The notes below the pieces were generated by a model. That model did not search any database and was not told the origin of the DNA. It was given only the letters and a program-made list of their open reading frames with translations. A stretch of DNA of 64,000 bases from CAVVEC01 sp963747105. Lineage in GTDB: Bacteria > Acidobacteriota > Terriglobia > Terriglobales > Acidobacteriaceae. Positions 56,061 through 64,000 of this stretch are shown here, piece after piece (position 1 is the first letter of the stretch; the number at the start of each line of letters is the position of its first letter). The stretch is taken from contig CAVVEC010000008.1 in assembly GCA_963747105.1 (NCBI GenBank), forward strand, positions 310,001-374,000, written 5' to 3'. Position numbers and translations under genes: made by a program.

Positions 56061-56782
56061 CCTGGGTTAAGATTTGCGGAATCACGAATCTCCAAGATGC
56101 TTCGATCGCTGTCGAAGCCGGCGCTGACGCGCTGGGGTTCGTGTTCTATGAGAAGAGCCCGAGAAACATTGATCGGGAAGTTGCACGCGAGATCGTGCAG
56201 CAATTGCCGGAAGGTGTAGAAAAAGTGGGCGTGTTCGTCGGCAATTATTCAGATGACTGGCTTGATCTTATCCGGAACGTCGGCTTGACTGCCACGCAAA
56301 TTCACATCGAGCCTCATCTTGGGACGGTGTCTGACAATAAGGCTTATGGCGCGGGGGCCTTTCCGCCGGGATTCAAGAGCTATCTTTCGCTGTCGGCGGA
56401 ATGGTTTATCGAAAATCAAGAGGGCGCGGTAAGTTTCATTGAAAACATCGAACGAGCAAGAGAGTTCATGCAATCTGGCCGAGAACAATCCAGCTTCGAC
56501 ACCAGGCCGACTATCTTCCTGGATTCCGGCACGCTCCAACAGCCGGGTGGCACGGGGACGGCGTTTGATTGGCAGAAGGCCGCAACCATTGTGGAATATA
56601 TGAAACGGACCGTGAGAGTTATCGTCGCCGGCGGTCTCAGTCCCAACAACGTCGGCGAGGCAATCCGTATACTGAAGCCTTGGGGCGTGGACGTCTCTTC
56701 CGGTGTCGAAGCCAAACCCGGGAAAAAAGATCCAGAGAAGGTGCGAGCATTCGTCAGCGCGGTGCGGGGAGCGGGCGCATAA
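56057..56782 (+). CDS. trpF: Phosphoribosylanthranilate isomerase
   Basis: A 241-residue TrpF. The catalytic Cys is in VKICGITNLQDA and the catalytic Asp in IFLDSGT. Phosphate binding is by VAGGLSPNNV and VDVSSGVEAKPGKKD. It is about 35 residues longer than usual TrpF, with an insertion around 95-145 (GAFPPGFKSYLSLSAEWFIE), and the family QxHG motif reads QIHIEP. It precedes trpB closely. Confidence 0.93.
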   Translation: MTWVKICGITNLQDASIAVEAGADALGFVFYEKSPRNIDREVAREIVQQLPEGVEKVGVFVGNYSDDWLDLIRNVGLTATQIHIEPHLGTVSDNKAYGAGAFPPGFKSYLSLSAEWFIENQEGAVSFIENIERAREFMQSGREQSSFDTRPTIFLDSGTLQQPGGTGTAFDWQKAATIVEYMKRTVRVIVAGGLSPNNVGEAIRILKPWGVDVSSGVEAKPGKKDPEKVRAFVSAVRGAGA

Positions 56783-56842
56783 TCGAATGGCGACAGCAAA
56801 GATCAAAAGCGAGGCGGGGAAGAGCAGGTCCCTCGACTCAGA

Positions 56843-56886
56843 ACCTCGCCTGCGGCGCAGCCGAGTTTCCTTGCTCGGGATGACAG
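56843..56886. repeat. Dispersed repeat at the trpB 5' end
   Basis: CTCGCCTGCGGCGCAGCCGA, then TTCCTTGCTCGGGATGACAG, belongs to the CTCGGGATGACA-type repeat seen at 7012 and 42580. It supplies the ATG taken here as the trpB start. Confidence 0.6.
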
Positions 56887-58073
56887 GTAAGAGCCAGAAC
56901 GGCAAAGGCCGTTTCGGCGCCTACGGCGGGCGCTACGTTCCAGAGACGCTCATGGCCGCGCTCGAGGAACTGGAGCGCGAATACGAGAAGGCAAAGCGCG
57001 ATCGCAAGTTCCAGCGGCGGCTGGACGAACTCTTGCGCACGTATGCCGGCCGCCCCACGCCATTGTTTTTCGCCCAGCGGCTTACGCAGAAACTTGGCGG
57101 GGCCAAAATCTACCTCAAGCGCGAAGATCTGCTCCACACCGGCGCGCACAAAATCAACAACTGCCTGGGGCAGGCGCTGCTCGTGGAACGCATGGGCAAG
57201 CACCGTGTCATCGCGGAAACTGGCGCCGGACAGCATGGGGTGGCAACGGCAACGGTCTGCGCGCTGCTCGGTTTCGATTGCGTAGTGTACATGGGCACCG
57301 AGGACATGCGGCGGCAGGAGCTGAACGTTTTCCGCATGCGCCTGCTCGGAGCCAAGGTGCGCGGCGTGGGGTCCGGCTCACGCACCTTGAAGGATGCGAT
57401 CAACGAGGCCATGCGCGACTGGGTGACCAACGTCCGCAGCACGCATTATCTTCTGGGCAGTGTGCTTGGCGCTCATCCCTATCCCACCATGGTGCGCGAT
57501 TTTCATCGGGTCATCGGTCGCGAAGCCCGCGCCCAGATTCTCAAAGCTGAGGGTAAACTGCCTGCTGCGATCATCGCTTGCGTTGGCGGCGGCTCGAATT
57601 CCATCGGGATTTTTTACGAATTCATCAAAGACAAGCGGGTGAAGCTCATCGGCGTGGAAGCTGGTGGGCGCGGCGAAGCGCTCGGCGAACACGCCGCTCG
57701 CTTTCACGGCGGGTCGCCGGGCGTTCTGCAGGGAACGTATTCTTATGTTTTGCAGGATGCTGGCGGACAGATCGCAAATACACATTCCATTTCCGCGGGA
57801 CTGGACTATCCTTCCATCGGCCCAGAGCACGCCGCCCTCCACGATTCTGGCCGGGCGGAGTATGTTTCCGCCTCAGACAAGGAAGCGCTCGAAGCGTGCA
57901 CGCTGCTCGCCCGGACCGAAGGCATTATTCCGGCGCTGGAGTCGGCGCACGCGGTCGCCGAAGTGATGAAGCGCGCGCCCAAAATGAAGAAGTCGGAGGT
58001 GGTAATCGTGAACATCTCCGGGCGCGGGGATAAAGACATCGGAATCCTGCGGGAAAACCTGAAGTTGGACTAG
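56880..58073 (+). CDS. trpB: Tryptophan synthase beta chain
   Basis: A 397-residue PLP enzyme that joins indole and serine. The PLP lysine is K91 (HTGAHKINN). The glycine-rich phosphate loop is CVGGGSNSIG; the catalytic Glu region is ETGAGQHGVATA. Two starts are possible: 56880, within a dispersed repeat, or 56787, just after trpF, which adds 31 residues encoded mainly by repeat sequence. The conserved protein begins at GRFGAYGGRYVPETL, so 56880 is preferred. Its usual partner trpA lies about 1 kb downstream, past a toxin-antitoxin cluster. Confidence 0.96.
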   Translation: MTGKSQNGKGRFGAYGGRYVPETLMAALEELEREYEKAKRDRKFQRRLDELLRTYAGRPTPLFFAQRLTQKLGGAKIYLKREDLLHTGAHKINNCLGQALLVERMGKHRVIAETGAGQHGVATATVCALLGFDCVVYMGTEDMRRQELNVFRMRLLGAKVRGVGSGSRTLKDAINEAMRDWVTNVRSTHYLLGSVLGAHPYPTMVRDFHRVIGREARAQILKAEGKLPAAIIACVGGGSNSIGIFYEFIKDKRVKLIGVEAGGRGEALGEHAARFHGGSPGVLQGTYSYVLQDAGGQIANTHSISAGLDYPSIGPEHAALHDSGRAEYVSASDKEALEACTLLARTEGIIPALESAHAVAEVMKRAPKMKKSEVVIVNISGRGDKDIGILRENLKLD

Positions 58074-58154
58074 GCGCGGGTCAATCGACGTTTACCGAAG
58101 GACAGCTACCGTGGAAGCAACCATCGCAAGAGCAAAGATGAATCCGCCCATAGG

Positions 58155-58457
58155 TCACGCATGAACGACTTCGCGCCGCTCGAGTTTGGGCAGAGCTTGA
58201 ATGGATTTCCCTGCCTTCTTCGCGGCGAGCCGTAATTCATACAGGCTTTGCAGATTCAGCCAAAACTCCGCACTTGTGCCAAAAAAATGAGCGAGACGCA
58301 GGGCGGTGTCCCCCGTGATGGCGCGTGTTCCGTTCAAGATTTGCGTGACCCGATTGGTGGGAACCTTCATCTTACGGGCCAGCTCAGCCGCGCTCATATT
58401 AAGCACTTTGAGCTCTTCGGCCAGGTGTACGCCCGGATGGATCGCGGTCAATGCCAT
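58155..58457 (-). CDS. higA: HigA-family antitoxin (HTH)
   Basis: A 100-residue XRE-type antitoxin: IHPGVHLAEELKVLNMSAAE, then LARKMKVPTNRVTQILNGTR and ALRLAHFFGTSAEFWLNLQS, typical of HigA. It binds DNA and normally neutralises a HigB ribonuclease. No HigB is next to it; instead, a RelE-like gene lies 12 bp upstream. Confidence 0.88.
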   Translation of the reverse strand: MALTAIHPGVHLAEELKVLNMSAAELARKMKVPTNRVTQILNGTRAITGDTALRLAHFFGTSAEFWLNLQSLYELRLAAKKAGKSIQALPKLERREVVHA

Positions 58458-58469
58458 AATATCAATTCC

Positions 58470-58731
58470 TTAGTCGTACACTTCTCGCCGATGTGCTATC
58501 CGGGTCACACTGACGAGTTTCGCGCTGTCATCGATGGCATACACGATCCGCCAGTCGCCCACCCGAATTCGCCATAGATCCTTGTAACCCTTCAGTTTTT
58601 TACACCCCGCCGGCCTTCGGATTTTCTCTGAGAGATTCCATTTTCTGCACCGCGCGCCTTAGCACGCCATCAGGCAAGTCTTCGAGTTCTTTTCTCGCCG
58701 AAGGTTTTACCTCGACGAGATAGCTACGCAC
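58470..58731 (-). pseudogene. RelE/ParE-family toxin, frameshifted
   Basis: Joined across frames: YLVEVKPSARKELEDLPDGV, RRAVQKMESLRENP, then KKLKGYKDLWRIRVGDWRIV and the end RIAHRREVYD. This matches RelE/ParE toxins, including the RIRVGDWRIVY strand. A one-base change in the G-run at about 58604-58615 breaks the frame with a TAA. It begins with GTG inside the last codons of the upstream antitoxin gene. An inactivated toxin or a sequence error are both possible. Confidence 0.75.
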
Positions 58732-58933
58732 GAAGCCGTCCGCTTCGGATCAAGTCCGCCCTGATCTTCTCGATAGGTATGCCCTTTTCCCTGCGCCGCG
58801 ACTCCGAGATAAGCCCATCCCAAAAATCCCGCAACCTGGCTCCATGCCTTTTCAGGTCAATCAGAACCGCGACCTTGCGGCCCTTGTGGTCGGTAACGAA
58901 CTGAACGCCGGTCATGACCTCATTGTCCATCAA
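58724..58933 (-). CDS. RelB-like antitoxin
   Basis: A 69-residue protein with VQFVTDHKGRKVAVLIDLKR, then LRDFWDGLISESRRREKGIP and a C-terminal EKIRADLIRSGRLRA. This layout is typical of small antitoxins preceding RelE toxins. It overlaps the toxin gene by 8 bp. Together with the downstream higA it makes a toxin with an antitoxin on each side. Confidence 0.75.
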   Translation of the reverse strand: MMDNEVMTGVQFVTDHKGRKVAVLIDLKRHGARLRDFWDGLISESRRREKGIPIEKIRADLIRSGRLRA

Positions 58934-59082
58934 GCGCTACGTCAGCGCAATCCTCTTAGGCACTTAACTTTCGATTCGGATCCTGGCTAGGCTCATGATT
59001 TCGAGCCTCACGCTCGCACGAAACGCTCGCTTACGTCTCGCCTCAATTTCTTAAATCTGACCCCACAATCTAGAATGTTTCG

Positions 59083-59844
59083 ATGCCCTTCCACTTCGAA
59101 TCGAAACCGTCGCTCGTGGCCTATGCCACTTGCGGCGATCCTGATCTCGCCACCACGCGAGAAATCGTGCTGGCAGCCATTGACGCTGGCGCAGCGATGA
59201 TCGAACTGGGCGTGCCGTTCAGCGATCCGCTGGCCGACGGTCCCGTAATCCAGCGCGCCAGCCAGCGAGCGTTATGCCATGGGACCACGCTGGAGCAAGT
59301 TCTGCGGTTGGCAAAGGATGTACGCCGGCGCTCGCAAGCTGGGCTTATTATGTTTTCTTACTTGAACCCGATCCTGCGCATGGGGTTGGACAAGTTCAGC
59401 ACTGCTGCCCAGGACGCCGGCATTGACGGTGCCTTGATCACCGACTTGCCCATCGAAGAGGCGAGCAGCTATCTGAACGCGATGCGAAAACGGAATCTTG
59501 CTACTGTGTTTCTGGCCGCGCCCACCAGCACCGACGAGCGGCTCAAACTTGTGGCGGAGGCCTCGACCGGATTCGTGTACGCGGTTTCCCGCACGGGAGT
59601 AACCGGCGCGCGCAAGCAGTTGACCGAAGACGCGCAAAAGCTGGTGCGCCGCCTGCGTAAGTATACGAAGCTTCCCATCGCGGTCGGCTTCGGCATTTCA
59701 ACGCCGGAGCAATTCGCCACCGTGGGAAAGTTCGCGGACGCAGGTGTCGTGGGCAGCGCTATCGTCGAAATCATCGAGCGCAACCCCGGCAAAGAAGCCC
59801 AATCTGTGGCAGAATTCGTGAGAAGGCTGATAGCGAGCAGCTAG
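59083..59844 (+). CDS. trpA: Tryptophan synthase alpha chain
   Basis: A 253-residue TIM barrel that cleaves indole-3-glycerol phosphate to indole for TrpB. The catalytic Glu and Asp are in MIELGVPFSDPLADGPVIQR. The phosphate loops are AVSRTGVTGAR and VGFGISTPEQ. Length is normal. It lies 1 kb after trpB because of the intervening toxin-antitoxin genes, and begins the second biosynthetic block. Confidence 0.96.
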   Translation: MPFHFESKPSLVAYATCGDPDLATTREIVLAAIDAGAAMIELGVPFSDPLADGPVIQRASQRALCHGTTLEQVLRLAKDVRRRSQAGLIMFSYLNPILRMGLDKFSTAAQDAGIDGALITDLPIEEASSYLNAMRKRNLATVFLAAPTSTDERLKLVAEASTGFVYAVSRTGVTGARKQLTEDAQKLVRRLRKYTKLPIAVGFGISTPEQFATVGKFADAGVVGSAIVEIIERNPGKEAQSVAEFVRRLIASS

Positions 59845-59921
59845 GGCTAGGGCACCAGAGTGGCGAGAATGACCGCGTTGTCCTAGCTGCCAACTTCTAG
59901 CTACTAGCTACTGTCGGTTTT

Positions 59922-60248
59922 ATGGATATTTCCGACTGGCGTAAGAGAATCGACGAACTTGACCGCAAGCTGGTGGAACTGCTTAGCGAGCGGGCCCAGG
60001 CTGCCCACGAGATCGGCAAGCTGAAACGTGGCGTCGGTATGCCCATCTATGAGCCGGATCGTGAGCAAGCGGTGTTCAACAACGTTCGAAGCGTTAACCC
60101 AGGACCACTGCCGGATCACGACCTGCTGAATATTTACGAACGCATCATGGATATCATGCGCCAGATTCAGCAGGAAGAGATGGCGCCGAAGACTACGATC
60201 GCAAAGCGTCCCGGCGATACAGAATTGGATTCGGATGTGAATGACTGA
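59922..60248 (+). CDS. Chorismate mutase (AroQ type)
   Basis: A 108-residue all-helical AroQ domain: WRKRIDELDRKLVELLSERA, then HEIGKLKRGVGMPIYEPDRE and LLNIYERIMDIMRQIQQEE. Active-site Arg and Lys residues are present. It turns chorismate into prephenate, feeding the tyrA product. It sits between trpA and aroF. Confidence 0.93.
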   Translation: MDISDWRKRIDELDRKLVELLSERAQAAHEIGKLKRGVGMPIYEPDREQAVFNNVRSVNPGPLPDHDLLNIYERIMDIMRQIQQEEMAPKTTIAKRPGDTELDSDVND

Positions 60249-60255
60249 AGAACCA

Positions 60256-60301
60256 AGCTTCTAGCTGCTAGCTCCTAGCTAGGAGCCAGAAGCTAGAAGC
60301 T
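60256..60301. repeat. Large perfect hairpin before aroF
   Basis: AGCTTCTAGCT (60256-60266) pairs with AGCTAGAAGCT (60291-60301). Inside, CTCCTAG and CTAGGAG (60272-60285) form a perfect 14-bp palindrome. Related AGCT-rich sequence is at 59886-59911 and 40854-40918. It covers the whole aroQ-aroF gap. Confidence 0.85.
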
Positions 60302-60306
60302 CCCCT

Positions 60307-61327
60307 ATGATTGTTGCCATGCAAGAATCCGCGACTGAGCAGCAAATCAACCAGGTGATTGAGCACCTGGTGCGGATGGGCTTCTCAGTGCATCGCTCCA
60401 CGGGCGCCCGGCAGACCGTGGTGGCGGCAGTGGGCGCGCGCGGCGACTTCGACATCCGCAATCTCGAAGTGCTGGCGGGCGTCGAACAAGTTCATCGCAT
60501 CAGTGCCCCTTACAAGCTGGCTGGACGAAGTTTCCGTCCGCAGGGCACGGTGGTCGAGTTTGCCAACGGCGTGAAAATCGGCGGCCCGGAAGTGGTGGTG
60601 ATGGCCGGCCCGTGCTCGGTGGAATCGCGCGACCAGCTTTTCACGGTGGCTGAGCAAGTTGCCAAAGCTGGCGCCCGCGCGTTGCGCGGCGGCGCCTTCA
60701 AGCCGCGCAGCTCTCCCTATTCTTTCCAAGGACTGGGGCTGGACGGATTGAAACTGTTGCGCGAAGCCGGCGACCGCTTCGGATTGCTCGTGATCAGCGA
60801 AGTGATGGAGATCTCGCAGATTGAGCCTATGCTGTCCTACGTGGATATTCTGCAGGTGGGCGCGCGCAATATGCAGAATTTCAATTTGCTGCGTGAACTG
60901 GGCAAGGTCAGAAACGGCGGTTTTGCTCAAACGTGGCATTGCCGCAACTCTGGAAGAATTGCTGCTCTCGGCGGAATACATCATGGCGGGCGGAAACTAC
61001 GAGATCATCCTATGCGAGCGCGGCATCCGCACCTTCGAGACCTACACGCGCAATACGCTCGATATCTCGGCGATCCCGATTATCCAGAAGCTCTCCCACC
61101 TGCCTATGGCGTCCGATCCTTCGCACGGCACTGGGCGCCGCGACAAAGTTGCCCCCATGGCGCGAGCATCGGTCGCCGCGGGCGCGGATGCGCTTTTGAT
61201 CGAAGTGCACCATGACCCCGATAAGGCCCTTTCGGATGGCGCACAATCTCTCTATCCCGCGCAGTTCGCCGAACTGATGGATCAGTTGCGGATTATTGCG
61301 CCCGCAGTCGGCCGCAAGATGGCCTGA
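60307..61327 (+). pseudogene. aroF: 3-deoxy-7-phosphoheptulonate synthase, frameshifted
   Basis: A type I-beta DAHP synthase, the first step of the shikimate pathway. An N-terminal ferredoxin-like domain (about 1-70: MIVAMQESATEQQINQVIEH) precedes the barrel with MAGPCSVESRDQL, GAFKPRSSPYSFQGLG, LLKRGIAATLEE, SHGTGRRDKVAP and IEVHHDPDKALSDG. The frame changes once near 60912 between two well-conserved segments. Pathway context makes loss unlikely. It follows aroQ on the same strand. Confidence 0.9.
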
Positions 61328-61358
61328 GTCCAGATTGAACAGTGGGAAGAAAGCTCAA

Positions 61359-61467
61359 CCACGGAGACACGGAGGCATCGAGGAGAAAAGGAGAGTGTGA
61401 AACAACAACTCGCGATTTTCTTGGCTTGTATGCTTTTCGGTTTCTCCGCGACTCTGTGCCTCCGTGG
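61359..61467. repeat. Inverted CCACGGAGACACGGAGGCA repeat
   Basis: CCACGGAGACACGGAGGCA (61359-61377) faces TGCCTCCGTGG (61457-61467) across an 80-base spacer between aroF and tyrA. The CCACRGAGACACRGAG unit recurs around 62331 and 62444. Confidence 0.75.
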
Positions 61468-61479
61468 TGAAAATGCCTG

Positions 61480-62367
61480 ATGCCTATTCGTCAAATCACC
61501 ATTATCGGCACCGGCCTGATTGGCGGCTCGTTCGCTTTGGCCTTGAAGAAGCGTCGCTTCCCCGGCCGAATCATCGGCTGCGATCGCGCTCCGGTGCTGG
61601 AGCGCGCCCGCCACAGAGGCGCAATTGACGCTGGCCACACTCTTCCCGCCGACGCCGCTCGCGGCAGCCAGATTATTCTTCTCGCCACACCGGTCAGCGG
61701 GATTATCGACATGATCGCGAGCCTCGGCCCTGCGCTTCCCGCGAACACGCTGCTCACCGATGTCGGCAGCACCAAGGCTGAAATTCTGGCGCGCGCGAAG
61801 GCAGTTTTCGGCAAGAACACCGGCACTCGCTTTCTTGCTGGACATCCCATGGCCGGCAAAGAACAAGCGGGCATCGAGTTCGCTGACCCCGATTTGTTCC
61901 AGGGAGCCGCATGGTTTCTGACTCCGGTGGCAGGCCAGAGAGTCTATGACGGCCTGAGTGGAGAGTTTCTGGAGTGGGTGGAAGCCACTGGCGCGCGCAT
62001 TGCCAGCATGGATGCCCGCCAACACGATCAGCTTTGCGCCTGGATCAGCCATCTCCCGCAGATGATCTCAACCGCGCTGGCGGCGGCTCTGGTGGACGAA
62101 TTCGGCGAGGATGCGCCGCTGCTCGAGGCTGCGGGCCGGAACCTCCGCGATATGACCCGCACCTCCAGCAGCCCGTACTCTGTTTGGCGCGACATTGCCC
62201 TCACCAACCGGAAGAACATTCAGAATGCTCTGCTGCAACTGGAACAGCGCCTGGCGCATATCCGCGAGAATCTCGATACGCGCGAGCTTGCCATGGAGTT
62301 CGAACGCGCGCATCAGTTCAGAAAGATTGCACCACAGAGACACAGAGCCACAGAGAAGCCGCGATAA
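61480..62367 (+). CDS. tyrA: Prephenate dehydrogenase
   Basis: A 295-residue TyrA that makes 4-hydroxyphenylpyruvate from prephenate. The NAD loop is GTGLIGGSFA; catalytic His is in AGHPMAGKEQAG; the helical dimer domain contains LPQMISTALAAAL. The last dozen residues (APQRHRATEKPR) are encoded by the CCACAGAGACACAGAG repeat, so the gene appears to end inside a repeat. It closes the aromatic block. Confidence 0.94.
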   Translation: MPIRQITIIGTGLIGGSFALALKKRRFPGRIIGCDRAPVLERARHRGAIDAGHTLPADAARGSQIILLATPVSGIIDMIASLGPALPANTLLTDVGSTKAEILARAKAVFGKNTGTRFLAGHPMAGKEQAGIEFADPDLFQGAAWFLTPVAGQRVYDGLSGEFLEWVEATGARIASMDARQHDQLCAWISHLPQMISTALAAALVDEFGEDAPLLEAAGRNLRDMTRTSSSPYSVWRDIALTNRKNIQNALLQLEQRLAHIRENLDTRELAMEFERAHQFRKIAPQRHRATEKPR

Positions 62368-62470
62368 CGTCTTTTTGTTTAGGGCGGTGTGGACTCTCTT
62401 AAACAAGCTAGGTCTTGTGGAGTGGCAAATGAAATTCAGCACTTTCTCTGTGTCTCTGTGTCTCGGTGGT
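62331..62470. repeat. Facing CCACAGAGACACAGAG repeats around the tyrA end
   Basis: ACCACAGAGACACAGAGCCA (from 62331) and the complementary TTCTCTGTGTCTCTGTGTCT (from 62444) form a long imperfect inverted repeat. The first arm overlaps the tyrA stop; the second ends 25 bp before scoA. Confidence 0.75.
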
Positions 62471-62495
62471 GAATTTGTTTTAGAATCGCAATCTT

Positions 62496-63194
62496 ATGAA
62501 CAAAGTTGTGGCCAGCGCGGATCAGGCGGTGTGCGATGTGTTCGACGGCGCCACAATCATGCTGGGCGGCTTCGGGCTCTGCGGCATCCCGGAGAATCTC
62601 ATCCGCGCGCTGGTTCGCAAGGGCGTGAAGAATCTCACCACCATCAGCAACAACGTCGGCGTGGACGGCCTCGGCATGGGATTGCTACTTTCCGCCGGTC
62701 AGATTCGCAAACATATCGGAACCTACGTTGGCGAAAACAAACTCCTGGAGCAGATGGTTCTGCAAGGCAAAATCGAGCTGGATCTGGTTCCGCAAGGAAC
62801 TTTTGCCGAACGGATTCGCGCCGGTGGCGCGGGCATTCCCGCGTTTTATACCCCCACCGGCGTCGGTACGGTCGTGGCCGAAAACAAAGAGACCCGCGAA
62901 TTCGATGGGCGCATGTATTTGATGGAACATGCGCTGCGAGCCGACTTTGCGCTGGTGAGGGCTTGGAAGGGCGACCGCTGGGGCAATCTGGTCTATCGCA
63001 AGACGGCACGCAACTTTAATCCTATGATGGCCTCCGCGGCCAAAGTAACCATCGCGGAAGTCGAGCATCTGGTTGAGGTGGGCGAACTCGAGCCTGATAT
63101 GGTCCACACGCCCAGCGTGTTCGTGAACCGCATCTTTCAGGGAGAGCTGTATGAGAAGCGTATTGAGAAAAGAACGGTAAGAAAAGCAAGTTAG
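62496..63194 (+). CDS. scoA: 3-oxoacid CoA-transferase subunit A
   Basis: A 232-residue alpha subunit. Typical segments are GATIMLGGFGLCGIPENLI, ISNNVGVDGLGMGLLL, YVGENKLLEQM and FYTPTGVGTVVAE. With subunit B it transfers CoA between succinate and acetoacetate for ketone or short-chain acid use. The catalytic Glu is in subunit B. It follows tyrA without functional link. Confidence 0.95.
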   Translation: MNKVVASADQAVCDVFDGATIMLGGFGLCGIPENLIRALVRKGVKNLTTISNNVGVDGLGMGLLLSAGQIRKHIGTYVGENKLLEQMVLQGKIELDLVPQGTFAERIRAGGAGIPAFYTPTGVGTVVAENKETREFDGRMYLMEHALRADFALVRAWKGDRWGNLVYRKTARNFNPMMASAAKVTIAEVEHLVEVGELEPDMVHTPSVFVNRIFQGELYEKRIEKRTVRKAS

Positions 63195-63214
63195 CACAAA
63201 CAGAGAACGATGGA

Positions 63215-63262
63215 GGGACGCGCGTCCTCGCGAGCCTGCCCTGAGCGACGTCGAAGGGTCCA
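63215..63262. repeat. Dispersed repeat copy between scoA and scoB
   Basis: GCGTCCTCGCGAGCCTGCCC, then TGAGCGACGTCGAAGG, matches the copies at 24263, 42620 and 49556. Confidence 0.6.
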
Positions 63263-63295
63263 GGCTGAGCGTAGCTCGGCAGCGGATCAAATTCT

Positions 63296-63980
63296 ATGTC
63301 AACCGTTTCAAAAGTCGGTAAAGATCTCGACAAGCGCGAGCGCATCGTCAAGCGCATCGCCCGTGAACTGCGCGACGGCTTCTACGTCAATCTGGGCATC
63401 GGCATGCCCACACTCGTCGCCAACTATGTCCCTGCCGGCATGGACGTGATCCTGCAAAGTGAGAACGGCATGCTCGGCATTGGCCCGTATCCAGTCGAGG
63501 GTGAGGAGGATTCCGACCTGATCAACGCCGGCAAGGAAACGATCAGCGAGATTGCCGGCACCGCTTATTTTTCCAGCGCCGATTCGTTTGGTATGATCCG
63601 CGGCGGCCACGTTGATCTGAGCGTGCTGGGCGCGATGGAAGTGGACGAGGAAGGCAACCTGGCCAACTGGATGGTCCCCGGAAAAACGGTGAAAGGCATG
63701 GGCGGCGCCATGGATCTGGTCGCCGGAGCGCGCCGCGTAATCATCGCCATGGAGCACACGACCCGTGAAGGGCCGGCCCAAAATATTAAGAAAATGCACG
63801 CTGCCGCTGACCGGCGTGCGCGTGGTGGACACCATCGTCACCGACATGGCGCTCATCCAGGTTAACCCTACGGGCCTTGTGCTGGAAGAAATCGCCCCCG
63901 GCCTCACTGCCGACGATGTGCAGCGCGCCACCGAGCCGGAATTGATCCTCAGCCCCGACCTCAAAACGATGGAAGGTTAA
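63296..63980 (+). pseudogene. scoB: 3-oxoacid CoA-transferase subunit B, frameshifted
   Basis: A beta subunit of about 227 residues. The catalytic Glu lies in LQSENGMLGIGP. Further segments are GGHVDLSVLGAMEVDEEGNL and, after a frame change near 63778, CTLPLTGVRVVDTIVTDMAL to the stop. All expected segments are present. One base change explains the break. It pairs with scoA 100 bp upstream. Confidence 0.9.
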
Positions 63981-64000
63981 CTATCGGCTACGGAAGTCCC

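Noticed and set aside
58470..58731. Toxin as a HigB partner for the adjacent HigA
   Set aside because: The strand RIRVGDWRIVYAID and the layout fit RelE/ParE with the overlapping RelB-like antitoxin better than HigB, which usually precedes higA and has a different end.
1..64000. CRISPR arrays
   Set aside because: No regularly spaced direct repeats of 25-40 bp with unique spacers were seen; tandem repeats are only two units of 15 bp.

Overview
The window is GC-rich bacterial DNA with short intergenic gaps. The gene set points to an Acidobacteriota bacterium, probably Terriglobia. Pointers are an ABC ATPase next to a permease fused to an M1-type peptidase, an anti-sigma protein with a YCF48-like tail, a secreted beta-propeller, bactofilin, an Amt plus beta-barrel porin pair, and the order trpC-trpF-trpB / trpA-aroQ-aroF-tyrA. 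This placement is inference from gene content, without a marker gene or database search.

Layout. 1-6.99 kb: end of a dicarboxylate transporter, PilZ and TonB-like genes, then a co-directional run tolC-hlyD-nucleotide kinase-like-SDR-NUDIX. 7.2-7.9 kb: vapBC. 8.3-10.3 kb: a frameshifted ABC-F ATPase. 10.3-17.7 kb: secreted propeller, bactofilin, msrB, lexA, trxA, and an ECF-type sigma factor overlapping its anti-sigma gene. 20-23.6 kb: a membrane-stress operon (XRE regulator, NfeD-like, flotillin, glycine-zipper protein, PspA) behind a promoter that contains a perfect palindrome. 24-30.3 kb: small enzymes and secreted proteins, including a selenocysteine-containing deiodinase-like thioredoxin-fold protein. 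30.4-35 kb: ABC transporter with fused peptidase. 35-37 kb: a badly frameshifted amidohydrolase. 37.7-43.6 kb: a Tat-exported, selenocysteine formate dehydrogenase operon (alpha, beta, gamma, fdhE). 43.8-50.3 kb: two tRNA-Leu genes, an MBL-rhodanese protein, and a small cargo island bounded by short repeats. 51-53.5 kb: amtB-porin. 55.2-64 kb: tryptophan/tyrosine biosynthesis, interrupted by a toxin-antitoxin cluster, then both subunits of a 3-oxoacid CoA-transferase.

The most notable observation is two in-frame UGA codons that are not ordinary stops. The one at 28258-28260 (minus strand) sits in a motif matching the iodothyronine deiodinase active site and is followed by a perfect SECIS-like hairpin. 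The one at 38242-38244 is the expected selenocysteine of formate dehydrogenase and has a hairpin with a bulged U at the same spacing as I recall for E. coli fdhF. No selA, selB, selC or selD is in the window.

Separately, many genes carry single-base frameshifts (ABC-F, ARPP-1, ABC/M1, amidohydrolase, fdnG/H/I, relE, aroF, scoB). They are densest between 35 and 42.2 kb and absent between about 43 and 58 kb. Local assembly error is more likely than decay of so many core genes. Several families of dispersed palindromic or degenerate repeats fill the intergenic gaps and in two places appear to be translated as gene ends.
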